A stretch of 64,000 nt of DNA from Streptomyces sp. NBC_01591 (lineage in GTDB: Bacteria; Actinomycetota; Actinomycetes; Streptomycetales; Streptomycetaceae), in assembly GCF_035918155.1 (NCBI RefSeq), contig NZ_CP109327.1, positions 2,852,001 through 2,916,000 of the forward strand. Direction: 5' to 3'. A program made the translations under genes and the position numbers. Within the stretch, counting starts at the first letter, position 1. Every line of letters begins with the position of its first letter. Positions 36,580 through 45,462 of the stretch are shown in pieces. Under the pieces are notes generated by a model that searched no databases, had not been told where the DNA came from, and was given only the letters and a program-made list of their open reading frames with translations.

Positions 36580-37617
36580 GTGACCGTCAGTCTTGAGCAG
36601 TTGCGCCGCTGCCATGTCGCCGTCGACCTCGGGGCCGCCCGGACCCGTGTGTACGTCAAGGGCCTCGGGCTCGTCGTCGACGAGCCGAGCGTCGCCGCGG
36701 TGAACACCCGTACCGGGTCGCTCATCGCCGTCGGCGCGTTCGCCGAACAGATGACGGGCCGTACCCCCGACTACATCCGGGTGGCCCGCCCGGTCACCGG
36801 CGGAACCGTCGTCGACATCGAGATGGCCCAGCGCATGCTCCGCCATCTGCTCGGCGAGAAGCTCCGCCGCCAGCTGCGCCGCAAGCCGCGGCTGCGGGCC
36901 GCCGCCTGCACCCCGCACGACAGCGATCCGCTCGCTCAGCGGGCCGCCGTCGAGACGATGGTCGGGATCGGTGCCCGGCGGGTCGAACTGGTCGACACCC
37001 TGATCGCGGCGGCCGTCGGCTGCGGGCTGCCGGTCGAGCAGCCGACCGCCACCATGATCATGGTGTGCGGGGCCGCGACCACCCAGATCGCGGTGCTCTC
37101 GCTCGGTTCGATCGTGAGCGCCGTACGCATCCCCGTCGGCGGCGACGCCATCGACCACGCGGTGATCCAGCATCTGCGCCAGCACCATGAGCTGATGCTG
37201 CCGAGCCAGTCGGTGCGCCCGCTGCAGCTGGCGCTCAGCGGCTCCGGGCTGACCTCGAAGGGGCCCGCCACGACCGAGATCCACGGCCGTGACGTGGCGA
37301 CCGGTCTGGCCCGCTCGGTGCAGGTCGACACGGCAGCCGTGCGCCAGGCCATCCACGCCCCGCTGACCGCGGTCCTGGACGGGCTGGGCACGATCCTGCG
37401 CGACTGCCCGCCCGATCTGGTGGCCGACCTGGTGGACTGCGGAATCATGATGGTCGGCGGGAGCGCACTGCTGCCCGGTCTCGACCAGATGCTGCGGGAC
37501 GCGACGGGCGTGCCGGTGCACATCGCGGAGCGGCCGGACGTCTGCGCGGTGCTGGGGCTCGGTGCCATGCTGGACGGAAAGATCGAGCCGCTGGTCCTCG
37601 ACCCGCTCGCCTGCTGA
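36580..37617 (+). CDS. mbl: MreB-like protein Mbl
   Basis: 345 residues from GTG 36580, with GGGAG seven bases upstream; an ATG at 36523 is an alternative. Actin-fold protein of the MreB family: VAVDLGAARTRVYVKGLGLVVDEPSVAAVN (phosphate-1 loop), TPHDSDPLAQRAAVETMVGIGARRVELVDTLIAAAVGCGLPV, and adenosine motif GIMMVGGSALLPGLDQML. The usual phosphate-2 DIGGGTT is changed to VCGAATT, so the Asp is missing and nucleotide hydrolysis may be impaired. In Streptomyces MreB/Mbl act in spore-wall assembly rather than hyphal tip growth. Confidence 0.88.
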   Translation: MTVSLEQLRRCHVAVDLGAARTRVYVKGLGLVVDEPSVAAVNTRTGSLIAVGAFAEQMTGRTPDYIRVARPVTGGTVVDIEMAQRMLRHLLGEKLRRQLRRKPRLRAAACTPHDSDPLAQRAAVETMVGIGARRVELVDTLIAAAVGCGLPVEQPTATMIMVCGAATTQIAVLSLGSIVSAVRIPVGGDAIDHAVIQHLRQHHELMLPSQSVRPLQLALSGSGLTSKGPATTEIHGRDVATGLARSVQVDTAAVRQAIHAPLTAVLDGLGTILRDCPPDLVADLVDCGIMMVGGSALLPGLDQMLRDATGVPVHIAERPDVCAVLGLGAMLDGKIEPLVLDPLAC

Positions 37618-37639
37618 GCACACCCTGGGGGTGCGGCGC

Positions 37640-39250
37640 ATGACCGACGACACGACGGACACGGCCGTGGGGCGGCCCGGCGAGGAGGCCGCCGTGGCGG
37701 CCTCCGTCCCGGAGAAACCCCCGCTGTCGATGCTCCTGGAAGCGGTGCTCAGCATCGGCTCCGACCTCGAACTGCGGGCCATGCTCCAGCAGATCGTGGA
37801 CACCGCGACGGCCCTGACCGAGGCCCGGTACGGCGCGCTCGGCGTGCTCGACCCGGAGCACGGCACCATCGGTGAGCTGTACACCTCGGGGCTCGACGAC
37901 ACCGAGCGGCAGCGGATCGGCCGGTTCCCGGACGGGCACTCCGGGATGCTCGGCTCTCTCGTCGACGAGCCGGAGCCGTTGCGCCGCGACGACCTGACCG
38001 CCGACCCGCGGGCCGGCGGGGTGCCGCCCGGCCATCCGCCGGTGCGCTCCTTCCTCGGGGCGCCGATCCGGGTCCACGACCAGGTCTTCGGCAACCTTTA
38101 CCTCGCCGAGAAGCACACCGGCGGCTTCACCGATTCGGACGCGGCGGTGCTGAGGGCGCTGGCCGCGCAGGCCGGCATCGCGATCGCCAATGCCCGGCTG
38201 TACGCGGCGGCCCGGCAGCGGGAGCGCTGGATCGAGGGGGCGGCCGCCGTCACCACCACGCTGCTGACCGGCGGGAGCGCGGACGACGCGCTGATGACCG
38301 TCGCGGAACGGGCCAGGACGCTCGCCGACGCCTGTGCCGGGGTCATCCTCCAGCCGAACGAGGAGGGCGGGATGGAGATCGTCACCGCGTCCACGCTCGA
38401 CGACCCGGCCGGGATCGTCGGTACGGCCATCGCGCCCGGCTCCGATGTGCTGGCCCAACTGCTGGGCGGGGAACCGGTGTTCATCGAGGACTCGGCGACC
38501 GATCCGCGGATGACGACACATGTGCGGTCGCGGTTCGGCCCCAGCATGATGCTGCCGCTGCAGAGCGGCGGACGGCTGATCGGCACCCTCGCCCTGCCCC
38601 GGCGACGCGGCGACCGCCCGTACACGGCCGTGGACCGGCTGCTGGCCACACAGTTCGCCTCGCAGGCCGCACTGGCGCTGGTCCTGGCGGACGCCCGGCA
38701 CGACCGGGAACAGCTCGCGGTGTACGAGGACCGGGACAGGATCGCCCGCGATCTGCACGACCTCGTGGTCCAGCGGCTGTTCGCGACCGAGATGATGCTG
38801 GAGTCGACCCGTCGCAGGGCCGCCGCCCCGGATACGGACGAGCTGCTCGGCAGGGCCGTCGACGAGCTGGACTCCACCATTCAGGAGGTGCGGACGGCGA
38901 TCTTCGCCCTCCAGCAGCCGCCCGCCGAGGCCCCCGCCACCTTCCGCGGCCGGGTGCTGCGGGAGACCGGGGGCGCCGCCGCCGTACTCGGCTTCCCGCC
39001 GTCGGTGCACTTCAACGGGGCGGTCGACGCACTGGTCCGGGATCCCGTGGACCGGCAGCTGCTCGCCGCGCTGCGGGGCGCACTCGCGGCCGCGCACCGG
39101 CGGGCCGGGGTGTCGGCGATCGAGGTGGAGGTGGACGCGACGGCCGAGCTGCCGGACGGGCGGGCCGCGGTCCGGCTGACGGTCGCCGACGACGGCCGCG
39201 AGGAGGACGGCTCGCGCTCGTCGACCGTCACCTGGCAGGCGCCGCTCTGA
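37640..39250 (+). CDS. GAF-domain histidine kinase, DevS-like, with degenerate ATPase domain
   Basis: 536 residues from ATG 37640. Two GAF domains (about 40-195 and 212-352; first with RYGALGVLDPEHGTIGELYTSG, second with RTLADACAGVILQPNEEGG). HisKA_3 box EDRDRIARDLHDLVVQRLFATEMML with His373. The HATPase region is reduced: the N-box position reads LRGALAAAHRRAG without the usual Asn, one ADDGREED stretch is left, and the protein stops soon after at STVTWQAPL with no G2 glycine loop. ATP binding is doubtful. Follows mbl by 22 nt. Its 3' end overlaps the convergent lrp gene by 23 bp. Confidence 0.85.
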   Translation: MTDDTTDTAVGRPGEEAAVAASVPEKPPLSMLLEAVLSIGSDLELRAMLQQIVDTATALTEARYGALGVLDPEHGTIGELYTSGLDDTERQRIGRFPDGHSGMLGSLVDEPEPLRRDDLTADPRAGGVPPGHPPVRSFLGAPIRVHDQVFGNLYLAEKHTGGFTDSDAAVLRALAAQAGIAIANARLYAAARQRERWIEGAAAVTTTLLTGGSADDALMTVAERARTLADACAGVILQPNEEGGMEIVTASTLDDPAGIVGTAIAPGSDVLAQLLGGEPVFIEDSATDPRMTTHVRSRFGPSMMLPLQSGGRLIGTLALPRRRGDRPYTAVDRLLATQFASQAALALVLADARHDREQLAVYEDRDRIARDLHDLVVQRLFATEMMLESTRRRAAAPDTDELLGRAVDELDSTIQEVRTAIFALQQPPAEAPATFRGRVLRETGGAAAVLGFPPSVHFNGAVDALVRDPVDRQLLAALRGALAAAHRRAGVSAIEVEVDATAELPDGRAAVRLTVADDGREEDGSRSSTVTWQAPL

Positions 39251-39659
39251 GCGCGACCCGGGTGTTGGAGTGGGCGACCCCCGCCTCCCGCTTGAGCCTG
39301 CGCAGCAGCCCGTCCAGAGCCGCGGTGTCGGCGACGGTGGCCCGTACGAGATAGTCGTGGCCGCCGGTCACATGGACCACTTCGGTGATGCCGGGCAGGG
39401 CGAGCACCGCCCGTTCGAACACCTCGTTCGTCGTATCGATCCGCAGCGACACCTCGATGAAGACGACAAGGCCGGTGCGGGTGTCGGCGGCCGGGTCGAT
39501 GATCACGGTGAAGCCGCGGATGACACCGTCGCGGCGCAGTCTGCGCACCCGGTCGGCCGCCGCGTTGGCGCTGAGCCCGACCCGTACGCCCAGATCGCGG
39601 TACGAGATCCGGGCATCCTCCTGGAGGATGCCGAGGATTTCCCTGTCCAGACGGTCCAT
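39228..39659 (-). CDS. Lrp/AsnC family regulator
   Basis: 143 residues from ATG 39659. HTH: MDRLDREILGILQEDARISYRDLGVRVGLSANAAADRVRRLRRDGVIRGF; the C-terminal RAM ligand domain includes EVVHVTGGHDYLVRATVADTAALD. Amino-acid-responsive regulator forming octamer-type assemblies. A palindrome sits just upstream of its start. Divergent from the NarK-like transporter gene 148 bp away, a possible target. Confidence 0.92.
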   Translation of the reverse strand: MDRLDREILGILQEDARISYRDLGVRVGLSANAAADRVRRLRRDGVIRGFTVIIDPAADTRTGLVVFIEVSLRIDTTNEVFERAVLALPGITEVVHVTGGHDYLVRATVADTAALDGLLRRLKREAGVAHSNTRVALRAAPAR

Positions 39660-39660
39660 A

Positions 39661-39675
39661 CTGCGATTGTCGCAG
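39661..39675 (-). promoter_or_regulatory. Palindrome at the lrp start, likely autoregulatory site
   Basis: CTGCGA-TTG-TCGCAG, perfect 6-bp arms, one base upstream of the lrp ATG; a second TTGC/GCAA pair follows at about 39687-39700. The position would block initiation when bound. Confidence 0.55.
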
Positions 39676-39807
39676 CTTTGTCCGGTTTGCGACTGGGCAA
39701 GTAGTGTCCGCCGGTACCCCTCCCCCGTTACCGGTCCCCCCGCCGGGTGTGACCCGCATGGCGCATTTCGGCAGGCCCGCGGCCCCTGCCCGCCCTTGAC
39801 TGAGGGG

Positions 39808-41016
39808 GTGGATACAGCTGTCAAGCAGTCCCCCGCACCGGTCGACGCGCCGTCCTCGGCCGCCTGTCGCAACCTCGCGATGGCCACGATCGGCTTCGGG
39901 CTCACCTTCTGGGCCTGGAATCTGATCGCGCCGCTGTCCGGGGACTACAAGGAGCGGCTGGGGCTGAGCTCGTTCGAGCAGTCGCTGCTGGTGGCGGTGC
40001 CGGTGCTGGTCGGTTCGCTGGGCCGGATCCCGGCGGGCGCGCTCACCGACAAGTACGGCGCACGGCTGATGTTCCCGCTGGTCTCGGCCCTCACCATCGT
40101 GCCCGTGCTGCTGCTGATCCCGGCGCGGGACTCCTACGGCGCGATGCTCGCCGTGGGCTTTCTGCTGGGCCTGGGCGGCACCACGTTCGCGATCGGCATC
40201 CCGCTGGTCAACTCGTGGTTCCCGCCCGCCAAGCGGGGTCTCGCGCTCGGGGTGTTCGGCATGGGCATGGGCGGTGTCGCCCTGTCCGGGTACTTCACCC
40301 CGCGGATCGCCGGGCACGGCGACAACCTGCCGTACCTGGTGGTCGCGGCGGCGCTCGTGGTGTACGCGGCGCTGGCCGCGGTACTGATCACCGACCGTCC
40401 GGGCCGCCCGGTGCCGACCGACTCGCTCGCCCACCGACTGGCCGACGCCGGACGGCTGCGGGTCACCTGGGAGCTGTCCGCGCTGTACGCGATCGGGTTC
40501 GGCGGCATCGTCGCGTTCGGCGTCTACCTCCCCACGTATCTGAAGACCTGGTACGACCTGTCGCCCACCGACGCCGGCACGAAGGCCGCCGGGTTCGCCC
40601 TGGTCACGGTCGTCTTCCGGCCGATCGGCGGCTGGCTCTCGGACCGCGTGCACCCGGCCGTGGTCACGGCGGCGGCGCTCGGCCTGGCCGCCCTGATGGC
40701 GATCGTCCAGGCCTTCGACCCGCCGCTGGCCCCGGGCGGCACGATCGCGCTGCTCTGCATGGCGGCGGGCCTGGGCACCGCGAGCGGCAGCGTCTTCGCC
40801 CTGGTCTCGCAGGTGACGCCGCAGGCGAAGGTGGGCAGCGTGACCGGGATCGTCGGCGCGATGGGCGGGCTGGGCGGCTTCGTGCCGCCACTGGTGATGG
40901 GGGCGATCTACAGCGCGAAGGGGTCGTACTCGATCGGCTTCATGCTGCTGTCGGACCTGGCGCTGGCGGGGTGCGTGTACGCGTACGGCCGCATGCGGGG
41001 ACTCCAGCGGGACTAG
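39808..41016 (+). CDS. MFS nitrate/nitrite-type transporter (NarK-like)
   Basis: 402 residues from GTG 39808, about 12 helices. NNP-type signatures: FWAWNLIAPLSGDYKERLGLS, RIPAGALTDKYGARLMFPL, and the glycine-rich helix GLGGTTFAIGIPLVNSWFPPAKRGLALGVFGMGMGGVALS. The conserved substrate-binding Arg region (GRIPAG) is present. It could move nitrate/nitrite or another anion; no nitrate reductase gene is nearby, so the substrate is tentative. Followed by a long inverted-repeat element. Confidence 0.8.
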   Translation: MDTAVKQSPAPVDAPSSAACRNLAMATIGFGLTFWAWNLIAPLSGDYKERLGLSSFEQSLLVAVPVLVGSLGRIPAGALTDKYGARLMFPLVSALTIVPVLLLIPARDSYGAMLAVGFLLGLGGTTFAIGIPLVNSWFPPAKRGLALGVFGMGMGGVALSGYFTPRIAGHGDNLPYLVVAAALVVYAALAAVLITDRPGRPVPTDSLAHRLADAGRLRVTWELSALYAIGFGGIVAFGVYLPTYLKTWYDLSPTDAGTKAAGFALVTVVFRPIGGWLSDRVHPAVVTAAALGLAALMAIVQAFDPPLAPGGTIALLCMAAGLGTASGSVFALVSQVTPQAKVGSVTGIVGAMGGLGGFVPPLVMGAIYSAKGSYSIGFMLLSDLALAGCVYAYGRMRGLQRD

Positions 41017-41178
41017 GGCGGTCCGGCGGATCGCGGCCGGGGTCGCGGCGTCTGGCACGGCACCTCGCGGCGTTGCCGAAACGTCCGAATAGCTCCGCTA
41101 TTAAGACGCTCCGGCGCCTTGCGATGCACCGCACCAGACGCCGCGCCCTGTCCGACCCTGTTCCGCCGGACAAGCCCT
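41017..41178. repeat. Long imperfect inverted-repeat element
   Basis: About 160 bp whose ends are inverted copies: GTCCGGCGGA near 41022 and TCCGCCGGAC near 41163; GCGGCGTCTGG (about 41047) and CCAGACGCCGC (about 41135); and a central GAATAGCTCCGCTATT hairpin. The outer part also resembles GGGCCTGTCCGGCGGATCG at about 6814. Such elements are scattered between Streptomyces genes and probably act as terminators or are miniature repeats. Confidence 0.6.
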
Positions 41179-41201
41179 AGGGCGTCACCTGGGGCAGCCC
41201 T

Positions 41202-41217
41202 TAAGGTGCGGTGGGTG
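41202..41217 (+). promoter_or_regulatory. Leaderless-type promoter of matB
   Basis: TAAGGT (41202-41207) lies seven bases before GTG 41215; no ribosome site is present. Confidence 0.5.
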
Positions 41218-42669
41218 ACTCCTCTTCTGTTTGTGCCGGATGACGGTTCGACCCGGGAAGCCACCCGGTTCGGCGAACACACCATGACCTACGACCGGTT
41301 GACCACCGCCTCCACCGCGCTCGCCGAGCGTCTCGCCGGGGCCGGACGGGTCGCCGTCTGGGCCACTCCCACACCCGAGACCGTGGTCGCCGTCGTGGCC
41401 GCGCTGCGTGCCGGGGTGCCTGCGGTTCCGCTCAACCCGAAGACGGGAACGCGCGAACTCGCCCACATCGTGGCCGACAGCGAACCGACCGCGGTGCTGG
41501 CCGGGGCGGGCGACACGCTCCCGCCGGTGCTGGACGCGCTGGACCGCATCGACGTCGACACGGCCGCCGAGGGCGCCCGCGCCACGCTCCCCGAGCCCTC
41601 CCCCGAGTCCCCCGCGCTGATCGTCTACACCTCCGGCACCACGGGCCCGCCCAAGGGCGCGATCCTGCCGCGACGGGCGATCGCCGCCTCGCTCGACGCG
41701 CTGGAGGACGCCTGGCAGTGGACCGGCGACGACGTACTCGTCCACGCCCTGCCGCTGTTCCACGTGCACGGTCTGATCCTGGGCGTGCTCGGGCCGCTGC
41801 GCCGGGGCGGATCGGTGCGGCACCTGGGCAGGTTCTCCACCGACGGGGTGGCCCGGGAACTGTCGTCCGGCGGCACCATGCTCTTCGGCGTACCGACGAT
41901 GTACCACCGGCTGGCCGAGGCCCTCGACGGCCCCGGGGCGGAGGGGCTGGCGAAGGCGCTGGCCGGAGCCCGGCTGCTGGTGTCCGGGTCGGCCGCGCTG
42001 CCGGTGCACGACCACGAGCGGATCGCGGCGGCCACCGGCCGCCGGGTCATCGAGCGGTACGGCATGACGGAGACTCTGATGAACACGGGCGTCCGGGCCG
42101 ACGGCGAGCCGCGCCCCGGAACGGTCGGCGCGCCCCTGCGCGGCGTGGAGCTCCGCCTGGTCGAGGAGGACGGCACCGTCCTCACCGAGGGCAGCACCGG
42201 CCCCGACGCCATCGGCGAGATCCAGGTACGCGGCCCGAATCTCTTCACCGGCTATCTGAACCGCCCCGACGCCACGGCCGCCGCGCTCACCGAGGACGGC
42301 TGGTTCCGTACGGGGGACATGGCCACCCGGGACGCCGACGGCTACGTACGGATCGTCGGGCGCAAGGCCACCGACCTGATCAAGAGCGGCGGTTACAAGA
42401 TCGGCGCCGGGGAGATCGAGAACGCGCTCCTGGACCACCCCGGTGTCCGCGAGGCCGCCGTCACCGGTGAGCCGGACCCGGATCTGGGCGAGCGGATCGT
42501 CGCCTGGGTGGTGCCGGCCGACCCTGCGTCGCCGCCGTCCGAGGGCGAGCTCGCGGACCATGTGGCCGCCCAGTTGTCCCCGCACAAGCGTCCGCGCACG
42601 GTCCGCTACCTGGAGGCGCTGCCCCGCAACGACCTCGGCAAGATCATGAAACGGTCGCTCCATGACTGA
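41215..42669 (+). CDS. matB: Malonyl-CoA synthetase (MatB)
   Basis: 484 residues from GTG 41215. ANL-family ligase that activates malonate and some methylmalonates with ATP and CoA, giving extender units. Motifs: A3 loop VYTSGTTGPPKGAILPRRA, LPLFHVHGLILGVLGPLRRGGS, A5 RVIERYGMTETLMNTGVRADGEPRPGTVG, A8 hinge GYVRIVGRKATDLIKSGGYKIGAGEIE, and A10 Lys in NDLGKIMKRSL. The sequence follows the characterised S. coelicolor MatB along its length. It overlaps the downstream carboxyltransferase-like gene by 8 bp, so both are likely coupled in malonyl-CoA metabolism. Confidence 0.92.
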   Translation: MTPLLFVPDDGSTREATRFGEHTMTYDRLTTASTALAERLAGAGRVAVWATPTPETVVAVVAALRAGVPAVPLNPKTGTRELAHIVADSEPTAVLAGAGDTLPPVLDALDRIDVDTAAEGARATLPEPSPESPALIVYTSGTTGPPKGAILPRRAIAASLDALEDAWQWTGDDVLVHALPLFHVHGLILGVLGPLRRGGSVRHLGRFSTDGVARELSSGGTMLFGVPTMYHRLAEALDGPGAEGLAKALAGARLLVSGSAALPVHDHERIAAATGRRVIERYGMTETLMNTGVRADGEPRPGTVGAPLRGVELRLVEEDGTVLTEGSTGPDAIGEIQVRGPNLFTGYLNRPDATAAALTEDGWFRTGDMATRDADGYVRIVGRKATDLIKSGGYKIGAGEIENALLDHPGVREAAVTGEPDPDLGERIVAWVVPADPASPPSEGELADHVAAQLSPHKRPRTVRYLEALPRNDLGKIMKRSLHD

Positions 42670-44038
42670 CCGGATGGGCGCGAGAGCGGCGATCGCGGCA
42701 CTCACCGCGGACTTCGAGGAGCTCACGGAAACCGCGACGCCCGGCCACGACGGCGCCGGGGACGGGCCCCTCTCCTGGGCCGGGTACGCGGACTCCCGGG
42801 CCCGCGCCGCCGCCCGGACCGGCGAGGAGGAGTCCGTCGTCCACGGCCTCGCCTCGGTCGGCGGCCGGCGCTGCGTGCTGATCTCGTTCGAGTTCGGGTT
42901 CCTGGGCGGCTCGCTGGGGCAGCGCACCGGGGACCGGCTGGAGGCCGCGTACGAGGCCGCCCGGACCCGGGCGCTGCCGCTCGTCTCGCTCATCGCGACG
43001 GGCGGCAGCCGGATGCAGGAGGGCATGGTCGCCCTGACCCAGCTCCAGCGGGTGGCCCGCGCCTCGGCGCGGCTGCGGGCAGCGGGCCCCGCGCAGCTAG
43101 CGGTCCTGCGCGACCCGACGACGGGAGGCGGCTGGGCCACTCTGGGGGCGGGCGCCGATGTGATCCTGGCGCTGCCGGGCGCCCAGGTCGGGTTCGCCGG
43201 TTCCCGGGTACGGCCGCCGGACGCGGACCCCCACGCGTACACCGCCGAGGGCCAGCTGGCCGCGGGCCAGATCGACGCCGTCGTCCCGCCGGACGAGCTC
43301 CCGGAGACGGTGGCCCACTGGCTGCGGGCACTGCACGCCCCGGACTCCCCGGCGCTCCCCGCCCCCGTGCCGGACGCCCTGTCCGCCACCGGGCTCCCGG
43401 TGACCGGCTGGGACGCGGTACGGCAGGCCCGCTCGCCCTCCCGGCCGCGCGCCGAGGCGTATCTGGACGCGTACTTCGACCACCGGCTCCCGCTCGGCGG
43501 CGACCGCTGCGGGGGTACGGACCCGGGGCTGCTCTGCGGCTTCGGGCGGCGCGGCGGCCGGTCGGTCGCGTACGTGGCCCAGTGCGGCACCGCGACCCGC
43601 CCGGCCGGATACCGCACGGCGGCGCGGGTGATCCGGCTGGCCGACCGGCTCGGCGTTCCCGTGCTCACCCTGATCGACACCCCGGGCGCGGCCAACGACG
43701 CGGAGGCGGAACGGACGGGCGCGGGCGCCGCCATCGCCGGCGCCTTCGCGGCGATAGCCGAGGCCCGGGTCCCCGTCACCACGCTGGTGATCGGCGAGGG
43801 CGGTTCGGGCGGCGCGCTGGCGCTCGCGGCGCCGGGGAACACCCATGTCACCCGGGACAGCTACTTCTCGGTCATCGCCCCGGAGCTGGCGGCAGCGATC
43901 CTGAAGCGCGCTCCGGACCAGGTGCACGCCACGGCCGACCAGTTGCGGCTGCGCCCCCAGGACCTGGTGGAACTGGGCTTCGCCCGCTCGGTGGTGGGGC
44001 CGCCGCGGGACGGGACCGGGGACCTGCCGCGGGAGTGA
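42662..44038 (+). CDS. Acyl-CoA carboxyltransferase-like protein (AccD-AccA type fusion)
   Basis: 458 residues starting inside the matB 3' end. Two crotonase-like halves: the N-terminal beta half (GRRCVLISFEFGFLGGSLGQRTGDRLEAA, LIATGGSRMQEGMVALTQLQR, RDPTTGGGWATLGAGADVILALPGAQVGFAG) and the C-terminal alpha half (GYRTAARVIRLADRLGVPVLTLIDTPGAANDAEAE, VIGEGGSGGALALAAPGNTHVTRDSYFSVIAPE). The oxyanion Gly-Gly pairs are present. No zinc ribbon of E. coli AccD type. It may decarboxylate or carboxylate malonyl-CoA; no biotin carrier gene is adjacent. Confidence 0.8.
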   Translation: MTDRMGARAAIAALTADFEELTETATPGHDGAGDGPLSWAGYADSRARAAARTGEEESVVHGLASVGGRRCVLISFEFGFLGGSLGQRTGDRLEAAYEAARTRALPLVSLIATGGSRMQEGMVALTQLQRVARASARLRAAGPAQLAVLRDPTTGGGWATLGAGADVILALPGAQVGFAGSRVRPPDADPHAYTAEGQLAAGQIDAVVPPDELPETVAHWLRALHAPDSPALPAPVPDALSATGLPVTGWDAVRQARSPSRPRAEAYLDAYFDHRLPLGGDRCGGTDPGLLCGFGRRGGRSVAYVAQCGTATRPAGYRTAARVIRLADRLGVPVLTLIDTPGAANDAEAERTGAGAAIAGAFAAIAEARVPVTTLVIGEGGSGGALALAAPGNTHVTRDSYFSVIAPELAAAILKRAPDQVHATADQLRLRPQDLVELGFARSVVGPPRDGTGDLPRE

Positions 44039-44047
44039 GGCGCGGGC

Positions 44048-44113
44048 GGGGCCCCGTCACGGCTGGGGCCCCGTCACAGCCGGGCCCAGTCATGGCCGGG
44101 GCCCGTCACGGCT
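44048..44113. repeat. Four tandem 16-17 bp repeats
   Basis: Units close to GGGGCCCCGTCACGGCT at 44048-44064, 44065-44081, 44082-44097 and 44098-44113. The last covers the stop codon of the minus-strand MFS gene (44106-44108). Each unit contains GGGCC-type half hairpins, so the array may fold as a terminator between the convergent genes. Confidence 0.7.
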
Positions 44114-45371
44114 GAGGGTCCCGCGCGTCGTACCGTGCGAAGCCCCGCCACCGCAGCCCCAGCAGGGCCACCGCGACGACACAGGCGATCCCGCCCCCGG
44201 TCACCGCCAGGCCGGGCGAGGTCAGGTCGGCGACCGATCCCGCCAGGAAGTCGCCGAGCCGCGGCCCGCCCGCCACGACGACGATGAACACACCCTGGAG
44301 CCGTCCTCGCATCTCGTCCGGCACGGCTGCCTGGAGCATGGTGTTGCGGAAGACCATCGAGATGGTGTCCGCGCACCCGGCGAGCGCCAGGAAAATCAGC
44401 CCGAGCCAGAGCTGCCGGGTCAGGCCGAAGACCGCGATGGCGGTGCCCCAGCAGGAGACGGCGAGCAGCACGGCGAGGCCGTGGCGCCGGATGCGCCCCA
44501 GCCAGCCGGAGAACACCCCGCCGAGCAGCGCCCCGAACGCCGGAGCGGCGACCAGCAGTCCGGTGGTCTTCGCGTCACCGCCGTACCAGAGGACGGCGAC
44601 GACGGGGAACAACGCCCGGGGATGGGCCAGCACCATGGCGCACAGATCGGTGAAGAAGGTCATCCGGAGATTGGGCCTGGTCCCGAGGAAGCGCAGCCCG
44701 TCCGCGACGGATGCCCGCTTGTCCCCCGCGCCTTCCTCCCGCTGGGGCAGCATGGAGGGCAGCCGCCACATCGCGTAGAGCGAGGCGGTGAAGGTGATGG
44801 CGTCGACGGTGTACGCGGCCCGGTAGCCCCACCAGCCGACGACGAGCCCGCCGAGCATCGGCCCGACCAGCGTTCCGGTGGTGCCGGTCATGGAGTTGAG
44901 GGCGTTGGCGGCGGGCAGCTGCTCGGCCGGCAGCAGTCGGGCGATCATCGAGCTGCGGGCGGGCGAGTTGACCGCGAAGCAGGCAGCCTGGAGGCCGACG
45001 ATCGCGTACAGCAGCCCCACCTGCTCCACCCCGGCGACGGTGATGGCGACAAGGGCGACGGAGAGCACGAACGACCCGGCGGAACTGGCCAGGCCCAGCT
45101 TGCGCCGGTCGATGGTGTCGGCGACGGCCCCGCCGTACAGCCCGAAGACGACCAGCGGCAGGAACGAGCAGAACCCGATGAGCCCGACCGAGAAGGCGGA
45201 CCCGGTGATGTCGTAGACCTGGAGAGACACGGCGAGCGCCGTCATCCCCTGCCCGACCCAGGAAACCGTGTTCCCGAACCAGAGCCGCCGGTAGTCGGGG
45301 GAGGTCCGCAGGGGCGTCAGGTCGGCGAATATGCGGGTGCGGGGGGCAGGTTCTCCGGTCGTTTCGGTCAC
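44106..45371 (-). CDS. MFS transporter (enterobactin-exporter-like)
   Basis: 421 residues, 12 predicted helices. N-terminal pattern FADLTPLRTSPDYRRLWFGNTVSWVGQGMTALAVSLQVYDITGSAFSVGLIGF, then GGAVADTIDRRKLGL and NSPARSSMIARLLPAEQLPAANALNSM, typical of the MFS_3 / EntS group. Exports small molecules; the substrate is not evident because no siderophore genes are adjacent. Convergent with the carboxyltransferase gene. Confidence 0.9.
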   Translation of the reverse strand: MTETTGEPAPRTRIFADLTPLRTSPDYRRLWFGNTVSWVGQGMTALAVSLQVYDITGSAFSVGLIGFCSFLPLVVFGLYGGAVADTIDRRKLGLASSAGSFVLSVALVAITVAGVEQVGLLYAIVGLQAACFAVNSPARSSMIARLLPAEQLPAANALNSMTGTTGTLVGPMLGGLVVGWWGYRAAYTVDAITFTASLYAMWRLPSMLPQREEGAGDKRASVADGLRFLGTRPNLRMTFFTDLCAMVLAHPRALFPVVAVLWYGGDAKTTGLLVAAPAFGALLGGVFSGWLGRIRRHGLAVLLAVSCWGTAIAVFGLTRQLWLGLIFLALAGCADTISMVFRNTMLQAAVPDEMRGRLQGVFIVVVAGGPRLGDFLAGSVADLTSPGLAVTGGGIACVVAVALLGLRWRGFARYDARDPQP

Positions 45372-45462
45372 AGCGGATAGTAACGACCGGGCGCCTCGGT
45401 GGTCCGGCGGGTGTCAGGAAGCGTGCCGGGCCGTGCCGTTCGGGCTCCGTGGCGCCGGGCAG

